Shown: piece after piece, positions 36,142 through 44,244 of the stretch
How the letters are laid out: each line of letters begins with the position of its first letter
Numbering within the stretch: the first letter of the stretch is position 1
Assembly (NCBI RefSeq): GCF_902706225.1
Contig: NZ_CACSKB010000001.1
Coordinates: 62,001-126,000, forward strand
DNA: 64,000 bases
Reading direction: 5' to 3'
Source: Microbacterium sp. 18062
GTDB lineage: Bacteria; Actinomycetota; Actinomycetes; Actinomycetales; Microbacteriaceae
Notes under the pieces: model-generated
Told to the model about the DNA's origin: nothing
Database searches by the model: none
What the model saw: only the letters and a program-made list of their open reading frames with translations
Program-made: the position numbers and the translations under genes

Positions 36142-36999
36142 ATGAGGTCGATCTGGAAGGGCGCGCTGACGTTTGGTCTGGTCAACGTGCCGGTCAAGGT
36201 GTACTCCGCCACGGAGGACCACGACGTCTCGCTGCACCAGGTGCACGACAGGGACGGCGGGCGCATCCGGTACCAGCGTACGTGTGAGATCTGCGGCGAG
36301 GTCGTCGCCTACCGGGACATCGACCGTGCCTACGACGACGGCGAGCGCACGGTGGTGCTGACCAAGGACGACCTGGCGGCGTTGCCGGCGGAGAAGTCGC
36401 GCGAGATCGCCGTGGTGGAGTTCGTGCCGAGCGATCAGGTGGATCCGATCACGTTCGACAAGGCGTACTATCTCGAGCCCGACTCCTCGTCGCCGAAGGC
36501 CTATGTTCTGCTGCGGCAGACCCTGGAGCAGACCGACCGTACCGCGATCGTGCAGTTCTCGCTTCGGCAGAAGACGCGTCTGGCGGCGCTGCGGGTGCGC
36601 GGCGACGTGCTCGTGCTGCAGACGCTGCTCTGGGCCGACGAGGTGCGGGCGGCGCAGTTCCCGTCGCTCGAGGAGCCGGTGAAGATCTCCGACAAGGAGA
36701 TGACGCTGTCGGGGGCGCTCGTCGACAGCTTCTCGTCGGACTTCGATCCGTCGCAGTTCCGGGACGACTACCAGGAGGAGCTGCGCACGCTCATCGAGGC
36801 CAAGCTCGAGAAGGGCGAGAGCCTGGACACGTCGGAGACCTTCGGCGAGAAGGCCGAGGCGGAGCCGGGCGGCGAGGTCATCGACCTGATGGCGGCGTTG
36901 CGCGCGAGCGTCGAACGCAGCCGCGCCGCCAAGGGCGACGGCGAGCCGGCGAAGACCGCGCCGAAGAAGTCGAAGAAGGCGGCGGCGAAGGCGTCCTGA
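36142..36999 (+). CDS. ku: Ku, DNA double-strand-break end-binding protein
   Basis: 285 residues. N-terminal MRSIWKGALTFGLVNVPVKV, the Cys pair CEICGEVV, VEFVPSDQVDPITFDKAYYL and the C-terminal Lys/Ala-rich tail (KTAPKKSKKAAAKAS), which resembles the DNA-contacting extension of many actinobacterial Ku proteins. It forms a ring on DNA ends and recruits LigD for non-homologous end joining. ATG 36142 lies behind TACTAC with no Shine-Dalgarno, so the mRNA may be leaderless. The two genes are divergent with a 68-bp gap. Confidence 0.94.
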   Translation: MRSIWKGALTFGLVNVPVKVYSATEDHDVSLHQVHDRDGGRIRYQRTCEICGEVVAYRDIDRAYDDGERTVVLTKDDLAALPAEKSREIAVVEFVPSDQVDPITFDKAYYLEPDSSSPKAYVLLRQTLEQTDRTAIVQFSLRQKTRLAALRVRGDVLVLQTLLWADEVRAAQFPSLEEPVKISDKEMTLSGALVDSFSSDFDPSQFRDDYQEELRTLIEAKLEKGESLDTSETFGEKAEAEPGGEVIDLMAALRASVERSRAAKGDGEPAKTAPKKSKKAAAKAS

Positions 37000-37006
37000 G
37001 CGCAGA

Positions 37007-37702
37007 TCAGCGGGCGGCGGTGTCGTCCGTCTCCGCGAGCTCCTTCTTCACCTTCGCGCGCTCGCGGAAGTAGTGCCAGACGGTGATGGCCGCGGTGATG
37101 AGCACGACGCCGATGAGGATCACGTCGATGTACTCGGTCACGATGTGCGCCACCCACGGGATGAAGCCGATCGCATAGCCGATGAGGGTGAGACCGACGC
37201 CCCAGACGACCGCGCCGATCAGGTTGTAGAGCGTGTACTTGCGCCACGGCATGTGGCCCACGCCCGCGGCGACCGGGGCGAAGGTGCGCACGATCGGCAC
37301 GAAGCGGGCGAGGATGACGGTGAGGCCGCCGAAGCGCTCGAAGAACGCGTTGGTGCGCTCGACGTTCTTGCGGCTGAACAGGCCGGAGTCCTTGCGTTCG
37401 AAGATCGCGGGCCCGGCCTTGTGCCCGATGAGGTATCCGACCTCGCCCCCGACGAAGGCGGCGAGGCCGATCGCGAGAGCGACGAACCAGACGTTCACCC
37501 CGAACACGCCGTTCGGCGCGACGTCGGACGAGTGCGAGAGGAGCCCCGCGATGACCAGCAGCGTGTCGCCCGGGAGGAGGAAGCCGACCAGCAGACCGGT
37601 CTCGGCGAAGACGATGAAGCAGACCACGGCCAGCGCCCAGGGGCCTGCGGCCGTGATGATCTGCTCGGGATCGAGCCAGGGGATGAGGGCGATGGAGTGC
37701 AC
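37007..37702 (-). CDS. DedA-family membrane protein
   Basis: 231 residues. DedA/SNARE-associated signature: FIVFAETGLLVGFLLPGDTL near residue 35, FVGGEVGYLIGHKAG, and the ARFVPIVRTFAPVAAGVGHM motif with its conserved Arg residues, then membrane helices to about 215 and a Lys/Glu-rich tail. DedA proteins act as lipid scramblases/flippases. The only plausible start in frame is GTG 37702 with a weak GACGGGA upstream; a TACACT box sits at 37790-37785, giving a leader of about 75 nt. The gene is convergent with ku (7-bp gap). Confidence 0.87.
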   Translation of the reverse strand: MHSIALIPWLDPEQIITAAGPWALAVVCFIVFAETGLLVGFLLPGDTLLVIAGLLSHSSDVAPNGVFGVNVWFVALAIGLAAFVGGEVGYLIGHKAGPAIFERKDSGLFSRKNVERTNAFFERFGGLTVILARFVPIVRTFAPVAAGVGHMPWRKYTLYNLIGAVVWGVGLTLIGYAIGFIPWVAHIVTEYIDVILIGVVLITAAITVWHYFRERAKVKKELAETDDTAAR

Positions 37703-37869
37703 GGCGGTCCCGTCGGTGGGGTGGTGGTCGGTGGGATCGTCGGTCTCGTGGGGATCCTCGGGCGATCGGGTCTTGTCGGATCTCAGTGTATCCGTGCCTC
37801 GGAGAGACGTCCGAGGGTCGGCGGCGACGTCGGGGACGCGACGATCCTGCCGATCTCCAAGGGGACTCG

Positions 37870-38646
37870 CTAGTGCAGGCTCTCGCTCAGCCGTCGCAGC
37901 CAGGCCTGGAACTCGGCCGGGCCGTCGAAGTGCGCGCCGGGGACGTCGAGGACCCGCCGATCGGCGTCGGGGCCTTCGACGACGAGCGCGTGTCCGCCGA
38001 CGGAGATCGCCGCCTCGAATGCGGGAAGGTCGCCGAGGTCGTCGCCCGCGTATGCGATGCTCTGCAGATCCCTGGTTCTGATGATCCTCTCCAGAGCGGT
38101 GCCCTTGTCCTGGTCGAGCGGCATCCGAAGCTCCTCGACCAGCTTTCCGGGCTCGCGGCGCAGGCCGAGCCTGTCGACGATCTCCTGGACCAGGGGAGCG
38201 ATCAGATGCGCGGCGGCGTCCCGGTCGTCCGCGCGTCGCCAGTGGACGGCGACGGCGAGCGATTTGTCCTCCACGGAGATTCCGGCGACGTCGTCCAGCG
38301 CGGAATGCAGCTCGTCCGCGGCCTGCCGGACCGCGGGTACCCACTGCCGTGCGTCCGGGACGACGTCGATGCGCCCGTCGGTGTGCTGCTCGAGTCCGTA
38401 GGAGCCGTACAGCTCGACGCCGGGGACGGCTGCGCGTTCGGCGAGGAAGGCGGCCGGGCGGCCGGAGAGGAGAGCCACGACGGAGAGCCTGGTCGCCAGG
38501 GCCGCAAGGAGATCCGCGGTCCCCGGGAGCAGCTCGCTGCTCTCCGGGCGGTCGGTGATGCGCGAGAGCACGCCGTCGAAGTCCATCACGAGCCCCGCGT
38601 TCGGCTCTTCGGTGAGCGCACGCAGCGCCGCGGCAGGAGTGTCCAT
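37870..38646 (-). CDS. otsB: Trehalose-6-phosphate phosphatase
   Basis: 258 residues of the HAD superfamily. The nucleophile motif is GLVMDFDGVLSRITDRPE (D-x-D), followed by VALLSGRPAAFLA, LYGSYGLE, a cap region, and the late AYAGDDLGDLPAFEA metal-binding aspartates. It removes phosphate from trehalose-6-phosphate; the synthase OtsA is not in this window. ATG 38646 lies 6 nt behind a minus-strand TAGGCT, so the transcript is probably leaderless. Confidence 0.9.
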   Translation of the reverse strand: MDTPAAALRALTEEPNAGLVMDFDGVLSRITDRPESSELLPGTADLLAALATRLSVVALLSGRPAAFLAERAAVPGVELYGSYGLEQHTDGRIDVVPDARQWVPAVRQAADELHSALDDVAGISVEDKSLAVAVHWRRADDRDAAAHLIAPLVQEIVDRLGLRREPGKLVEELRMPLDQDKGTALERIIRTRDLQSIAYAGDDLGDLPAFEAAISVGGHALVVEGPDADRRVLDVPGAHFDGPAEFQAWLRRLSESLH

Positions 38647-38655
38647 GTCGTAAGC

Positions 38656-38895
38656 CTAGGTAACGAGGCAGGCATCGTCGTCCGGTGCGCGGCGCGTGGC
38701 CAGTCGTGGCGAAGCGGCTCTTTTCCCGTCGGCGAGCACGACGTCCGGCATGAGCTCCGGGATGAGCGCGAGCGCCCGTTTCCCGTCCTCCGCCTCGGCG
38801 ACCACCTCGATTCCCCGTTGGGTCTCCAGAATCATCCGCAGGCCGCGCCGCAACAGCTCCTGATCGTCGACGATGAGCACGCGGCCCGCGGGCAC
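38656..38895 (-). pseudogene. Truncated response-regulator receiver (NarL type), gene remnant
   Basis: 79 residues from GTG 38895. The start is an ordinary receiver: GRVLIVDDQELLRRGLRMIL, ETQRGIEVVAEAEDGKRAL, LIPELMPDVVLAD. After PDVVLAD, where the phospho-acceptor Asp and MPxxDG should continue, the sequence changes to an unrelated tail GKRAASPRLATRR and stops. The second half of the receiver and the LuxR-type DNA-binding domain are missing, and no piece of either is nearby. I read it as a deletion remnant. No histidine kinase is adjacent. Confidence 0.65.
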
Positions 38896-39008
38896 ATCGT
38901 CACGGCCGACGAGACCCTTCGGCGCAGCCTGCGGACCGATGAGGACGGGCGCAGCCCTCGCGCACGTCGCACCTGGTGCGTTCCCGGCTGGGCGGCGCGC
39001 CACCCCTG

Positions 39009-39881
39009 TCAGCCTTCGAGAGCGGCGTGCGCCAGCGCGGCGAGGCGATGGTCGCGTGACTCCTCGTGGGCGGTGATCGTGATCACCGCGTTCCGGTCCC
39101 GATCGACGATCACGTACTGGCCGTACCGGCCGTCCAGCCGCCAGCAGCGGCCGGGTCCGTCCCACACGGCGAGCCCGTATCGCTCGAACGGGGCTTCGCC
39201 GCCGGCGTCGACCCACGATGCGTGCATGCCGTCGATCCACGTCGGGTCGACGAGCTGCCGGCCCTGCCATCGACCGCGATCGCGCAGCAGCCTGCCGATT
39301 CGCGCGAGCTCCTCCGTGCGCAGCTCGAGCCCGCTGCCGGCGACGATCCATCCCCGTGGGCAGCGATGCCACTGCGGGTTGTGGATCCGGAGCGGATCGA
39401 ACAGACGTGGCAGCAGCCAGTCCCGTACGTCGCCGACGACGGCGCCGAGCATACGCATCGCGACGTATGTGCTCGCATCGGAATACTGGAACACGGCGCC
39501 GGGGCCACGCGTGGGCCGCCGCAGCATCTCCTGGGCGAGATCCGGCCACGGAACCGGCTGGTCGCCGAACCAGGGGAAGTCGATCCCGCTGGTCATCGTG
39601 AGCAGGTGCCGGACGGTCACGGCCTCGACGCCCGCCCCGAGGTCGACCCTGGGCAGGAGCCGGGAAACGGTGGTGTCGAGAGTGAGGACGCCCTCGCCGA
39701 TCGCGATCCCGACCGCGAGAGCGCACACGCCCTTCGAGACGGAGTACAGGTTCTCGCGGTCGTCGCTGCGCCACCGATGCTCCACCACGTCCTCGCCGAC
39801 GAGCATGTGGACGCCGTAGGCGCCCAGGTCCTCCTCGTCGACCGCGGTGACGAACCGATCGAGCACGGACGACGCGTTCAT
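39009..39881 (-). CDS. Serine hydrolase of the beta-lactamase class C / penicillin-binding protein fold
   Basis: 290 residues. The S-x-x-K motif is NLYSVSKGVCALAVG (Ser in SVSK), the second motif is the YSD of VFQYSDASTYVAMRMLG, and WDGPGRCWRLDGRYGQYVIV near the C-terminus holds the third active-site region. There is no signal peptide, so it probably works inside the cell as an esterase or amidase and not as a resistance beta-lactamase. ATG 39881 is chosen because the longer frame adds a poorly conserved stub. Confidence 0.82.
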   Translation of the reverse strand: MNASSVLDRFVTAVDEEDLGAYGVHMLVGEDVVEHRWRSDDRENLYSVSKGVCALAVGIAIGEGVLTLDTTVSRLLPRVDLGAGVEAVTVRHLLTMTSGIDFPWFGDQPVPWPDLAQEMLRRPTRGPGAVFQYSDASTYVAMRMLGAVVGDVRDWLLPRLFDPLRIHNPQWHRCPRGWIVAGSGLELRTEELARIGRLLRDRGRWQGRQLVDPTWIDGMHASWVDAGGEAPFERYGLAVWDGPGRCWRLDGRYGQYVIVDRDRNAVITITAHEESRDHRLAALAHAALEG

Positions 39882-39944
39882 GCGTCCAGTGTCGCAGAGC
39901 ATCGATCACGTGCGCGGGGAACCGACGTGACGCCGCTCATCGCG

Positions 39945-40026
39945 TGCGGAAGGTGGGACTTGAACCCACACGCCCGAAGGCACAGGAACCTAAATCCTGC
40001 GTGTCTGCCGATTTCACCACTCCCGC
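39945..40026 (-). tRNA. tRNA-Leu (anticodon TAG)
   Basis: The 82-nt minus-strand sequence begins GCGGGAGTGGTGAAATCGG and ends CCCACCTTCCGCA. The acceptor stem pairs fully (one G-T), the anticodon loop is TTTAGGT in the stem CAGGA/TCCTG, and the long variable arm (TGCCTTCGGGCG) marks a class II tRNA. The anticodon TAG reads CUA leucine codons. CCA is not encoded. Confidence 0.95.
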
Positions 40027-40159
40027 CGGTGCGCTCAGTCTAACCAGCGCGTCCGGGGCGGGTGTGGCGCGGGGAGGCTGTGCGGTCCGACGACCGGAGA
40101 TGCCATCGGTTGTGGATAACTTCGGCCGACGGTGGAGCGATCTTGCGAGGATGCTGCGC

Positions 40160-41326
40160 ATGTCCTCGCCTGCCACGGTGCCCCTCGCGGCCGCCACTCC
40201 ACCGGCGCTGGTGGCCGAGCGCGTGCGTGAGCGGCTGCGGGCCGACGGCGTCGATCCGACGCGCGATCGCGCGTCGGGGGAGCGCTACGCCCGAGCCGAG
40301 GTGCGCCGGCACAACGACGGGGCGCTCGCGCGTGGCCTCGCCGTCATCGACGACGAGGACGCGTGCGTCCGTGAGGTGCTCGCGGCCGTCGCCGGCTACG
40401 GTCCGCTGCAGCCGTACCTCGACGACTCCACCGTCGAGGAGGTGTGGCTGAACGCGCCCGACCGGGTGTTCGTCGCGCGAGGCGGACGGTCGGAGCGGGT
40501 GCCGCTCGCGCTCACCGAGTCGGCGGTCCACGATCTCGTCGAACGGATGCTGCACGCGACCGGCCGCCGGGTGGACCTGAGTCAGCCGTTCGTCGACGCG
40601 TCGCTGCCAGACGGCAGTCGGCTGCACGTGGTGATCGGCGGGATCACGCGGCGGCATTGGGCGGTCAACATCCGCAAGTTCCTGCCGACCTATCGGCGCC
40701 TCGCGCAGCTGGTCGACGTCGGGATGCTGCCGCCCGCGCTCGCGCAGAGTCTGAGCGAGGCGATGCGTGCGGGGCGCAGCATCCTCGTGTCCGGGGCGAC
40801 GCACGCGGGAAAGACGACCATGCTCGCCGCGCTCATCGCGGAATGCGCGAGCAGCCAGCGCATCGTCACCGTCGAGGAGACCTTCGAGCTCGCCGTCGAC
40901 GCGCCCGACATCGTCGCGCTGCAGGGACGGCAGCCGAGCCTCGAGGGCACCGGCGAGGTGACCCTGCGCAGGCTGGTGAAAGAGGCGCTGCGCATGCGGC
41001 CCGACCGCCTCATCGTCGGCGAGGTGCGCGACGCCGAGGCGCTCGATCTGCTGCTCGCGCTCAACACGGGCGTGCCCGGTGCCGCGACGATACACGCGAA
41101 CTCGGCGCGCGACGCGCTCGTGAAGCTCGCCGCGCTCCCGCTTCTTGCCGGCCGGAACATCGACCGCGGCTTCGTCGTGCCCGCGATCGCGTCGAGCGTG
41201 CAGCTGGTCGTACACTGCGCGCAGGACGCCACCGGGCGTCGCCGGGTCGTCGAGGTCGCGCAGACGACCGGGCGCGTCGTCGACGACGCGGTCGAGGCGC
41301 GCACGCTGTACCGGTGGGAACGATGA
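40160..41326 (+). CDS. tadA: Tad/CpaF-type secretion ATPase
   Basis: 388 residues. Walker A SGATHAGKTTMLAALIAE near 210, ASSQRIVTVEETFEL with the Asp/Glu box, Walker B MRPDRLIVGEVRDAEAL and TGVPGAATIHANSARDAL His box. It powers assembly of Tad/Flp pili or the related actinobacterial secretion apparatus. ATG 40160 has GCGAGG 9 nt upstream; ATGs at 40100 and 40151 are in frame with weaker sites. Its stop overlaps tadB (ATGA). The CpaE/Ssd-type ATPase that normally precedes it is absent; tRNA-Leu lies there instead. Confidence 0.92.
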   Translation: MSSPATVPLAAATPPALVAERVRERLRADGVDPTRDRASGERYARAEVRRHNDGALARGLAVIDDEDACVREVLAAVAGYGPLQPYLDDSTVEEVWLNAPDRVFVARGGRSERVPLALTESAVHDLVERMLHATGRRVDLSQPFVDASLPDGSRLHVVIGGITRRHWAVNIRKFLPTYRRLAQLVDVGMLPPALAQSLSEAMRAGRSILVSGATHAGKTTMLAALIAECASSQRIVTVEETFELAVDAPDIVALQGRQPSLEGTGEVTLRRLVKEALRMRPDRLIVGEVRDAEALDLLLALNTGVPGAATIHANSARDALVKLAALPLLAGRNIDRGFVVPAIASSVQLVVHCAQDATGRRRVVEVAQTTGRVVDDAVEARTLYRWER

Positions 41327-42180
41327 CGGTCCTGTGGGGTGCGCTGCTGGGCGCGGGGATCCTGCTGATGCTGGCGCCGCGGCTGTGGCCCGCGCGTCCC
41401 GCTCCGGTCGCGAAGCCGGTGGCGAGCGCCGCCACGCAACTGCTCGCCGCCGCCGGGTTCGCGCACATCGGCACCGGCGCGCTCATGATCGCGTGCGTCG
41501 CCGCATGCATCCTCGCCGCCGCGATCGCGTGGCTCCCCACCCAGGTGCCGGCCTTCGCCGTGCTGGCGGCCGGGTTCGGCGCGGCGGCCCCGCCGCTCTG
41601 GCTGCGTGGGCGCGGGCGACGCCTCCTCAAGGCGCGCCGGGCGCTGTGGCCCGACGTCTGCGATCTCCTCGTCGCGTCGGTGCGGGCGGGACTCTCGTTG
41701 CCGGATGCGGTCGGCTCCCTGCAGGCCTCCGCCCCGCTGGCGCTGCGCCCGGCGTTCGCCGCGTATGCCCGCGACCTCGCGGCGTCCGGGCACTTCGACG
41801 CGAGCCTCGACCGGCTGAAGGCGACTCTCGCCGATCCGGTCGCCGACCGCATCCTCGAGACGCTCCGGATGGCGCGGCAGGTGGGCGGTACGGAGCTCGT
41901 GCCGGTCCTGCGATCGCTGTCGAGCGCGGTGCGCGCGGATGCGGCGCTGCGCGCCGAGGTCGAGGCGCGCCAGTCGTGGGTGCGCGGCGCCGCGGTGCTC
42001 GGTGTGATCGCGCCATGGGTGATCCTCGTGCTCCTGTCGCTGCGCCCGGAGGGCTCGCGGGCGTACAGCAGCTCCGAAGGCGTCGTGCTGATCGTGGTCG
42101 GCGCCGCCGTGTCCGTCGTGGCGTTCCAGATCATGCTGCGCGTCGGCCGGCTGCCCGAGCCCCGCAGGTGGTTCGGATGA
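41323..42180 (+). CDS. tadB: Tad inner-membrane platform protein TadB
   Basis: 285 residues with an N-terminal membrane pair (1-90), a T2SF domain (LLKARRALWPDVCDLLVASV, RAGLSLPDAVGSLQ, RMARQVGGTELVPVLRSLSS) and C-terminal helices. T2SF proteins form the platform onto which TadA docks. It is coupled by ATGA overlaps to tadA and tadC. Confidence 0.87.
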   Translation: MTVLWGALLGAGILLMLAPRLWPARPAPVAKPVASAATQLLAAAGFAHIGTGALMIACVAACILAAAIAWLPTQVPAFAVLAAGFGAAAPPLWLRGRGRRLLKARRALWPDVCDLLVASVRAGLSLPDAVGSLQASAPLALRPAFAAYARDLAASGHFDASLDRLKATLADPVADRILETLRMARQVGGTELVPVLRSLSSAVRADAALRAEVEARQSWVRGAAVLGVIAPWVILVLLSLRPEGSRAYSSSEGVVLIVVGAAVSVVAFQIMLRVGRLPEPRRWFG

Positions 42181-43097
42181 CAGCGCCCGCGATCACTCAG
42201 CTCGCGCTCGCGGTCGTGCTCGGCGGGGCGCTCGGCAGCGGCGTCGCCCTGATCCTCTGGGCGACGCCCCGATGGAGCGCACCATCTCTCGCCCGCCGCG
42301 TCGGGCCTTACCTCCGCGACATCGCAGATCCGCGCGGCATGACGCCGTTGGCCGCGCCCGGCCGCGCGGTCGTGCGCGAGATGCTCGGACGCGTCACCGG
42401 TCGCCTCGGAGGAGCGGATGCGGTCACCGCCCGGCTTCGTCGCGCCGGGTGGGAGACGGATGCGGCCGCGTTCCGTGCCCGCCAGCTCGCCTGGGGCGTG
42501 GCGGCGCTGCTCGCGGGCGCGCTGCTGGTCGTCGTGCTGGTCGCGAGCGGCCAGGCGACGCCCGCGGTGGCTCTGGTTCCGCCGATAGCCGCGGCGGCCG
42601 GGGTCGTCGGATACGACCTGCGGCTGAGCCGCGCCGGCCGGGCGCGCGCGGCGCGCGCGGCGGAGGAGCTTCCGACGATCCTCGAGTTCCTCGCCCTCTG
42701 TCTCGCCGCGGGCGAGGGCGTGTTCGACGCCATCCGGCGGGTCGCCGCGATCGGGTCCGGCGAGATCGTCGCCGAGCTCCGCGGCGTCGTCGTCGCGGTG
42801 GGCACGGGGGCGTCGCTCACCGACGCGCTCGTGGAGGTGTCGCGGCACCTCGACACCCCCGCGGTCACCCGCAGCGTCGACCAGATCGTCGCCGCGATCG
42901 ACCGAGGGGCGCCCCTCGCCCAGGTGCTGCAGTCCCAGGCGACCGACGCGCGCGACGACGCGAAGCGTCTGCTGATCGAGAGCGCCGGCCGCAAGGAGAT
43001 CTACATGTTGATCCCCCTGGTGTTCCTCATCCTTCCGCTCAGCGTTCTGATCGCGGTGTTCCCCGGCGTCGTCATGCTGCGGCTGGGGCTGTCGTGA
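42177..43097 (+). CDS. tadC: Tad inner-membrane platform protein TadC
   Basis: 306 residues, second T2SF protein. Helices at about 7-30 and 100-150; cytosolic domain with EELPTILEFLALCLAAGEGV, FDAIRRVAAIGSGEIVAEL and LVEVSRHLDTPAVTRSVDQI; C-terminal IYMLIPLVFLILPLSVLIAV. It partners TadB in the pilus platform. It begins on the ATGA overlap with tadB and ends 50 bp before the pilin-like gene, where a small hairpin intervenes. Confidence 0.87.
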   Translation: MTAPAITQLALAVVLGGALGSGVALILWATPRWSAPSLARRVGPYLRDIADPRGMTPLAAPGRAVVREMLGRVTGRLGGADAVTARLRRAGWETDAAAFRARQLAWGVAALLAGALLVVVLVASGQATPAVALVPPIAAAAGVVGYDLRLSRAGRARAARAAEELPTILEFLALCLAAGEGVFDAIRRVAAIGSGEIVAELRGVVVAVGTGASLTDALVEVSRHLDTPAVTRSVDQIVAAIDRGAPLAQVLQSQATDARDDAKRLLIESAGRKEIYMLIPLVFLILPLSVLIAVFPGVVMLRLGLS

Positions 43098-43106
43098 CCG
43101 TACCCC

Positions 43107-43138
43107 CTTGTCGAGAGACAAGTTTCCCGAGAGACAAG
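43107..43138 (+). promoter_or_regulatory. Hairpin and duplicated GACAAG between tadC and the pilin gene
   Basis: CTTGTC (43107-43112) can pair with either of two GACAAG copies, at 43117-43122 (4-nt loop, followed by TTT) or 43133-43138. The second overlaps the pilin Shine-Dalgarno AAGGAG (43136-43141), so the two pairings are exclusive and one would cover the ribosome site. It could limit read-through or tune pilin translation. Confidence 0.4.
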
Positions 43139-43147
43139 GAGATCGAT

Positions 43148-43378
43148 ATGCTCGATCGCTTCATCGCCCCACGGGGTGCGAGACGAGCCCCGCGGGGCGT
43201 GAGCGGAACCCGCCGCACGGAGTGGGGCGCCCTCCTCGACGACGAGCGCGGTGATGTTCCCGGCTGGGTGCTCATCACGTTGATGACCGCCGGGCTCGTC
43301 GTCGTGATCTGGGCCGTCGCGGGACCGGCGCTCGCCGGCCTGTTCGAGCAGGCCATCTCGCGCGTCTCCGGCTTCTGA
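43148..43378 (+). CDS. DUF4244 pilin-like protein
   Basis: 76 residues. A basic N-terminal half, then DDERGDVPGWVLITLMTAGL and a single hydrophobic helix ending in a short polar tail, like Flp-type pilins; the DERG..PGWV context is DUF4244. Its place between tadC and tadE supports a role as the main or minor pilin. The Shine-Dalgarno AAGGAG is 6 nt before ATG 43148. A prepilin peptidase is not in the window. Confidence 0.82.
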   Translation: MLDRFIAPRGARRAPRGVSGTRRTEWGALLDDERGDVPGWVLITLMTAGLVVVIWAVAGPALAGLFEQAISRVSGF

Positions 43379-43385
43379 GGCAGGC

Positions 43386-43787
43386 ATGGCCCGTGGAGTG
43401 CGCGATCTGGGCGCGGATGAGCGGGGCTCGGCCCCGGTGGAGTTCGTGCTCGTCGGCGCGCTCCTCACCGTGCTCACGCTCGGCGTGCTCCAGTTCGGTC
43501 TCGCGGTGTACGTCCGGAACGTCGTCCACGATGCGGCGGTCGAGGGCGCATATCACGCCGCGCTCGCCGATACGAGCGCGGCCGACGGCGCGGATCGCGT
43601 CCGGCAGGTCGTCGAACGCGCGGTGGGCGCCGGATACGGCACCGATGTCGCCGTGTCCGAGGACCATTCGCTCGGCTACCCCGCCGTGCGGGTCACGGTC
43701 ACGGCGACGCTGCCGCTCGCGGGCCTGCTCGGGGTGCCGCGCGGTCTGGAGGTCGAGGCGCATGCGCCCCTCGAGTCGTTCGACTGA
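43386..43787 (+). CDS. tadE: TadE-family pseudopilin
   Basis: 133 residues. The N-terminal ADERGSAPVEFVLVGALLTV is the TadE signature (G-S..VEF, cleavable prepilin-like segment), followed by one hydrophobic helix and an extracellular domain. It would be exported and incorporated in, or assist, the pilus. It starts 7 bp after the pilin gene and overlaps the next TadE-like gene by 26 bp. Confidence 0.85.
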   Translation: MARGVRDLGADERGSAPVEFVLVGALLTVLTLGVLQFGLAVYVRNVVHDAAVEGAYHAALADTSAADGADRVRQVVERAVGAGYGTDVAVSEDHSLGYPAVRVTVTATLPLAGLLGVPRGLEVEAHAPLESFD

Positions 43788-44244
43788 TCGGTCACCGCGG
43801 CGCCTCCTCGTGGACGACGACGGATCGGCGTCGCTCGAGTTCATCGTCGCGGGCGTCCTGCTGCTCGCGCCGATCCTCTATCTGATGCTCGCGCTCGGTG
43901 CGATCCAGGGACAGAGCCTCGGGGCCGAGGCCGCGGCGCGGCATACGGCGCGGGCGATCTCGACGGCGACGGATGCGGAGGACGCCGGCGCCCGTGCCGG
44001 GCGGGTGCTGACCGCCGTCGCGACGGAGTACGGCATCGACCCCGCGGCCATCGAGGTGCGCTGGTCGTGCACGGATGCGGCGGGGGAATGCCCAGCCGCC
44101 GGCGCGACGCTGGTCGTCGACGTCACGGCCCGGGTCGCGCTCCCGCTCCTGCCGCCGATCCTCGGGCTCGACGAGATGGCGACGGTGCCGGTGCAGGCGT
44201 CGGCCGTGCAGAAGGTCTCCCGGTTCTGGGGGACGACACCGTGA
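43762..44244 (+). CDS. Second TadE/TadF-like pseudopilin
   Basis: 160 residues from ATG 43762, which lies inside the 3' end of tadE with GGAGGTCGAGG just upstream. The N-terminal DDDGSASLEFIVAGVLLLAP is again a TadE-type G-S..LEF segment with one membrane helix; the two Cys in WSCTDAAGECPA may form a disulfide outside the cell. It overlaps the following gene (GTGA). Confidence 0.8.
   Translation: MRPSSRSTDRSPRRLLVDDDGSASLEFIVAGVLLLAPILYLMLALGAIQGQSLGAEAAARHTARAISTATDAEDAGARAGRVLTAVATEYGIDPAAIEVRWSCTDAAGECPAAGATLVVDVTARVALPLLPPILGLDEMATVPVQASAVQKVSRFWGTTP

Noticed and set aside
33602..37702. The ligD-ku-dedA region as a defence or mobile island.
   Set aside because: The genes are ordinary actinobacterial chromosomal NHEJ and membrane genes with no integrase, flanking repeats or composition change.
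39945..40026. tRNA-Leu as an integration site.
   Set aside because: No duplicated tRNA end or integrase gene lies within the window on either side.
40111..40119. TGTGGATAA, a perfect DnaA-box complement, here and again at 57153-57161.
   Set aside because: Single isolated boxes with no cluster, no dnaA/dnaN and no AT-rich unwinding region; not an origin.
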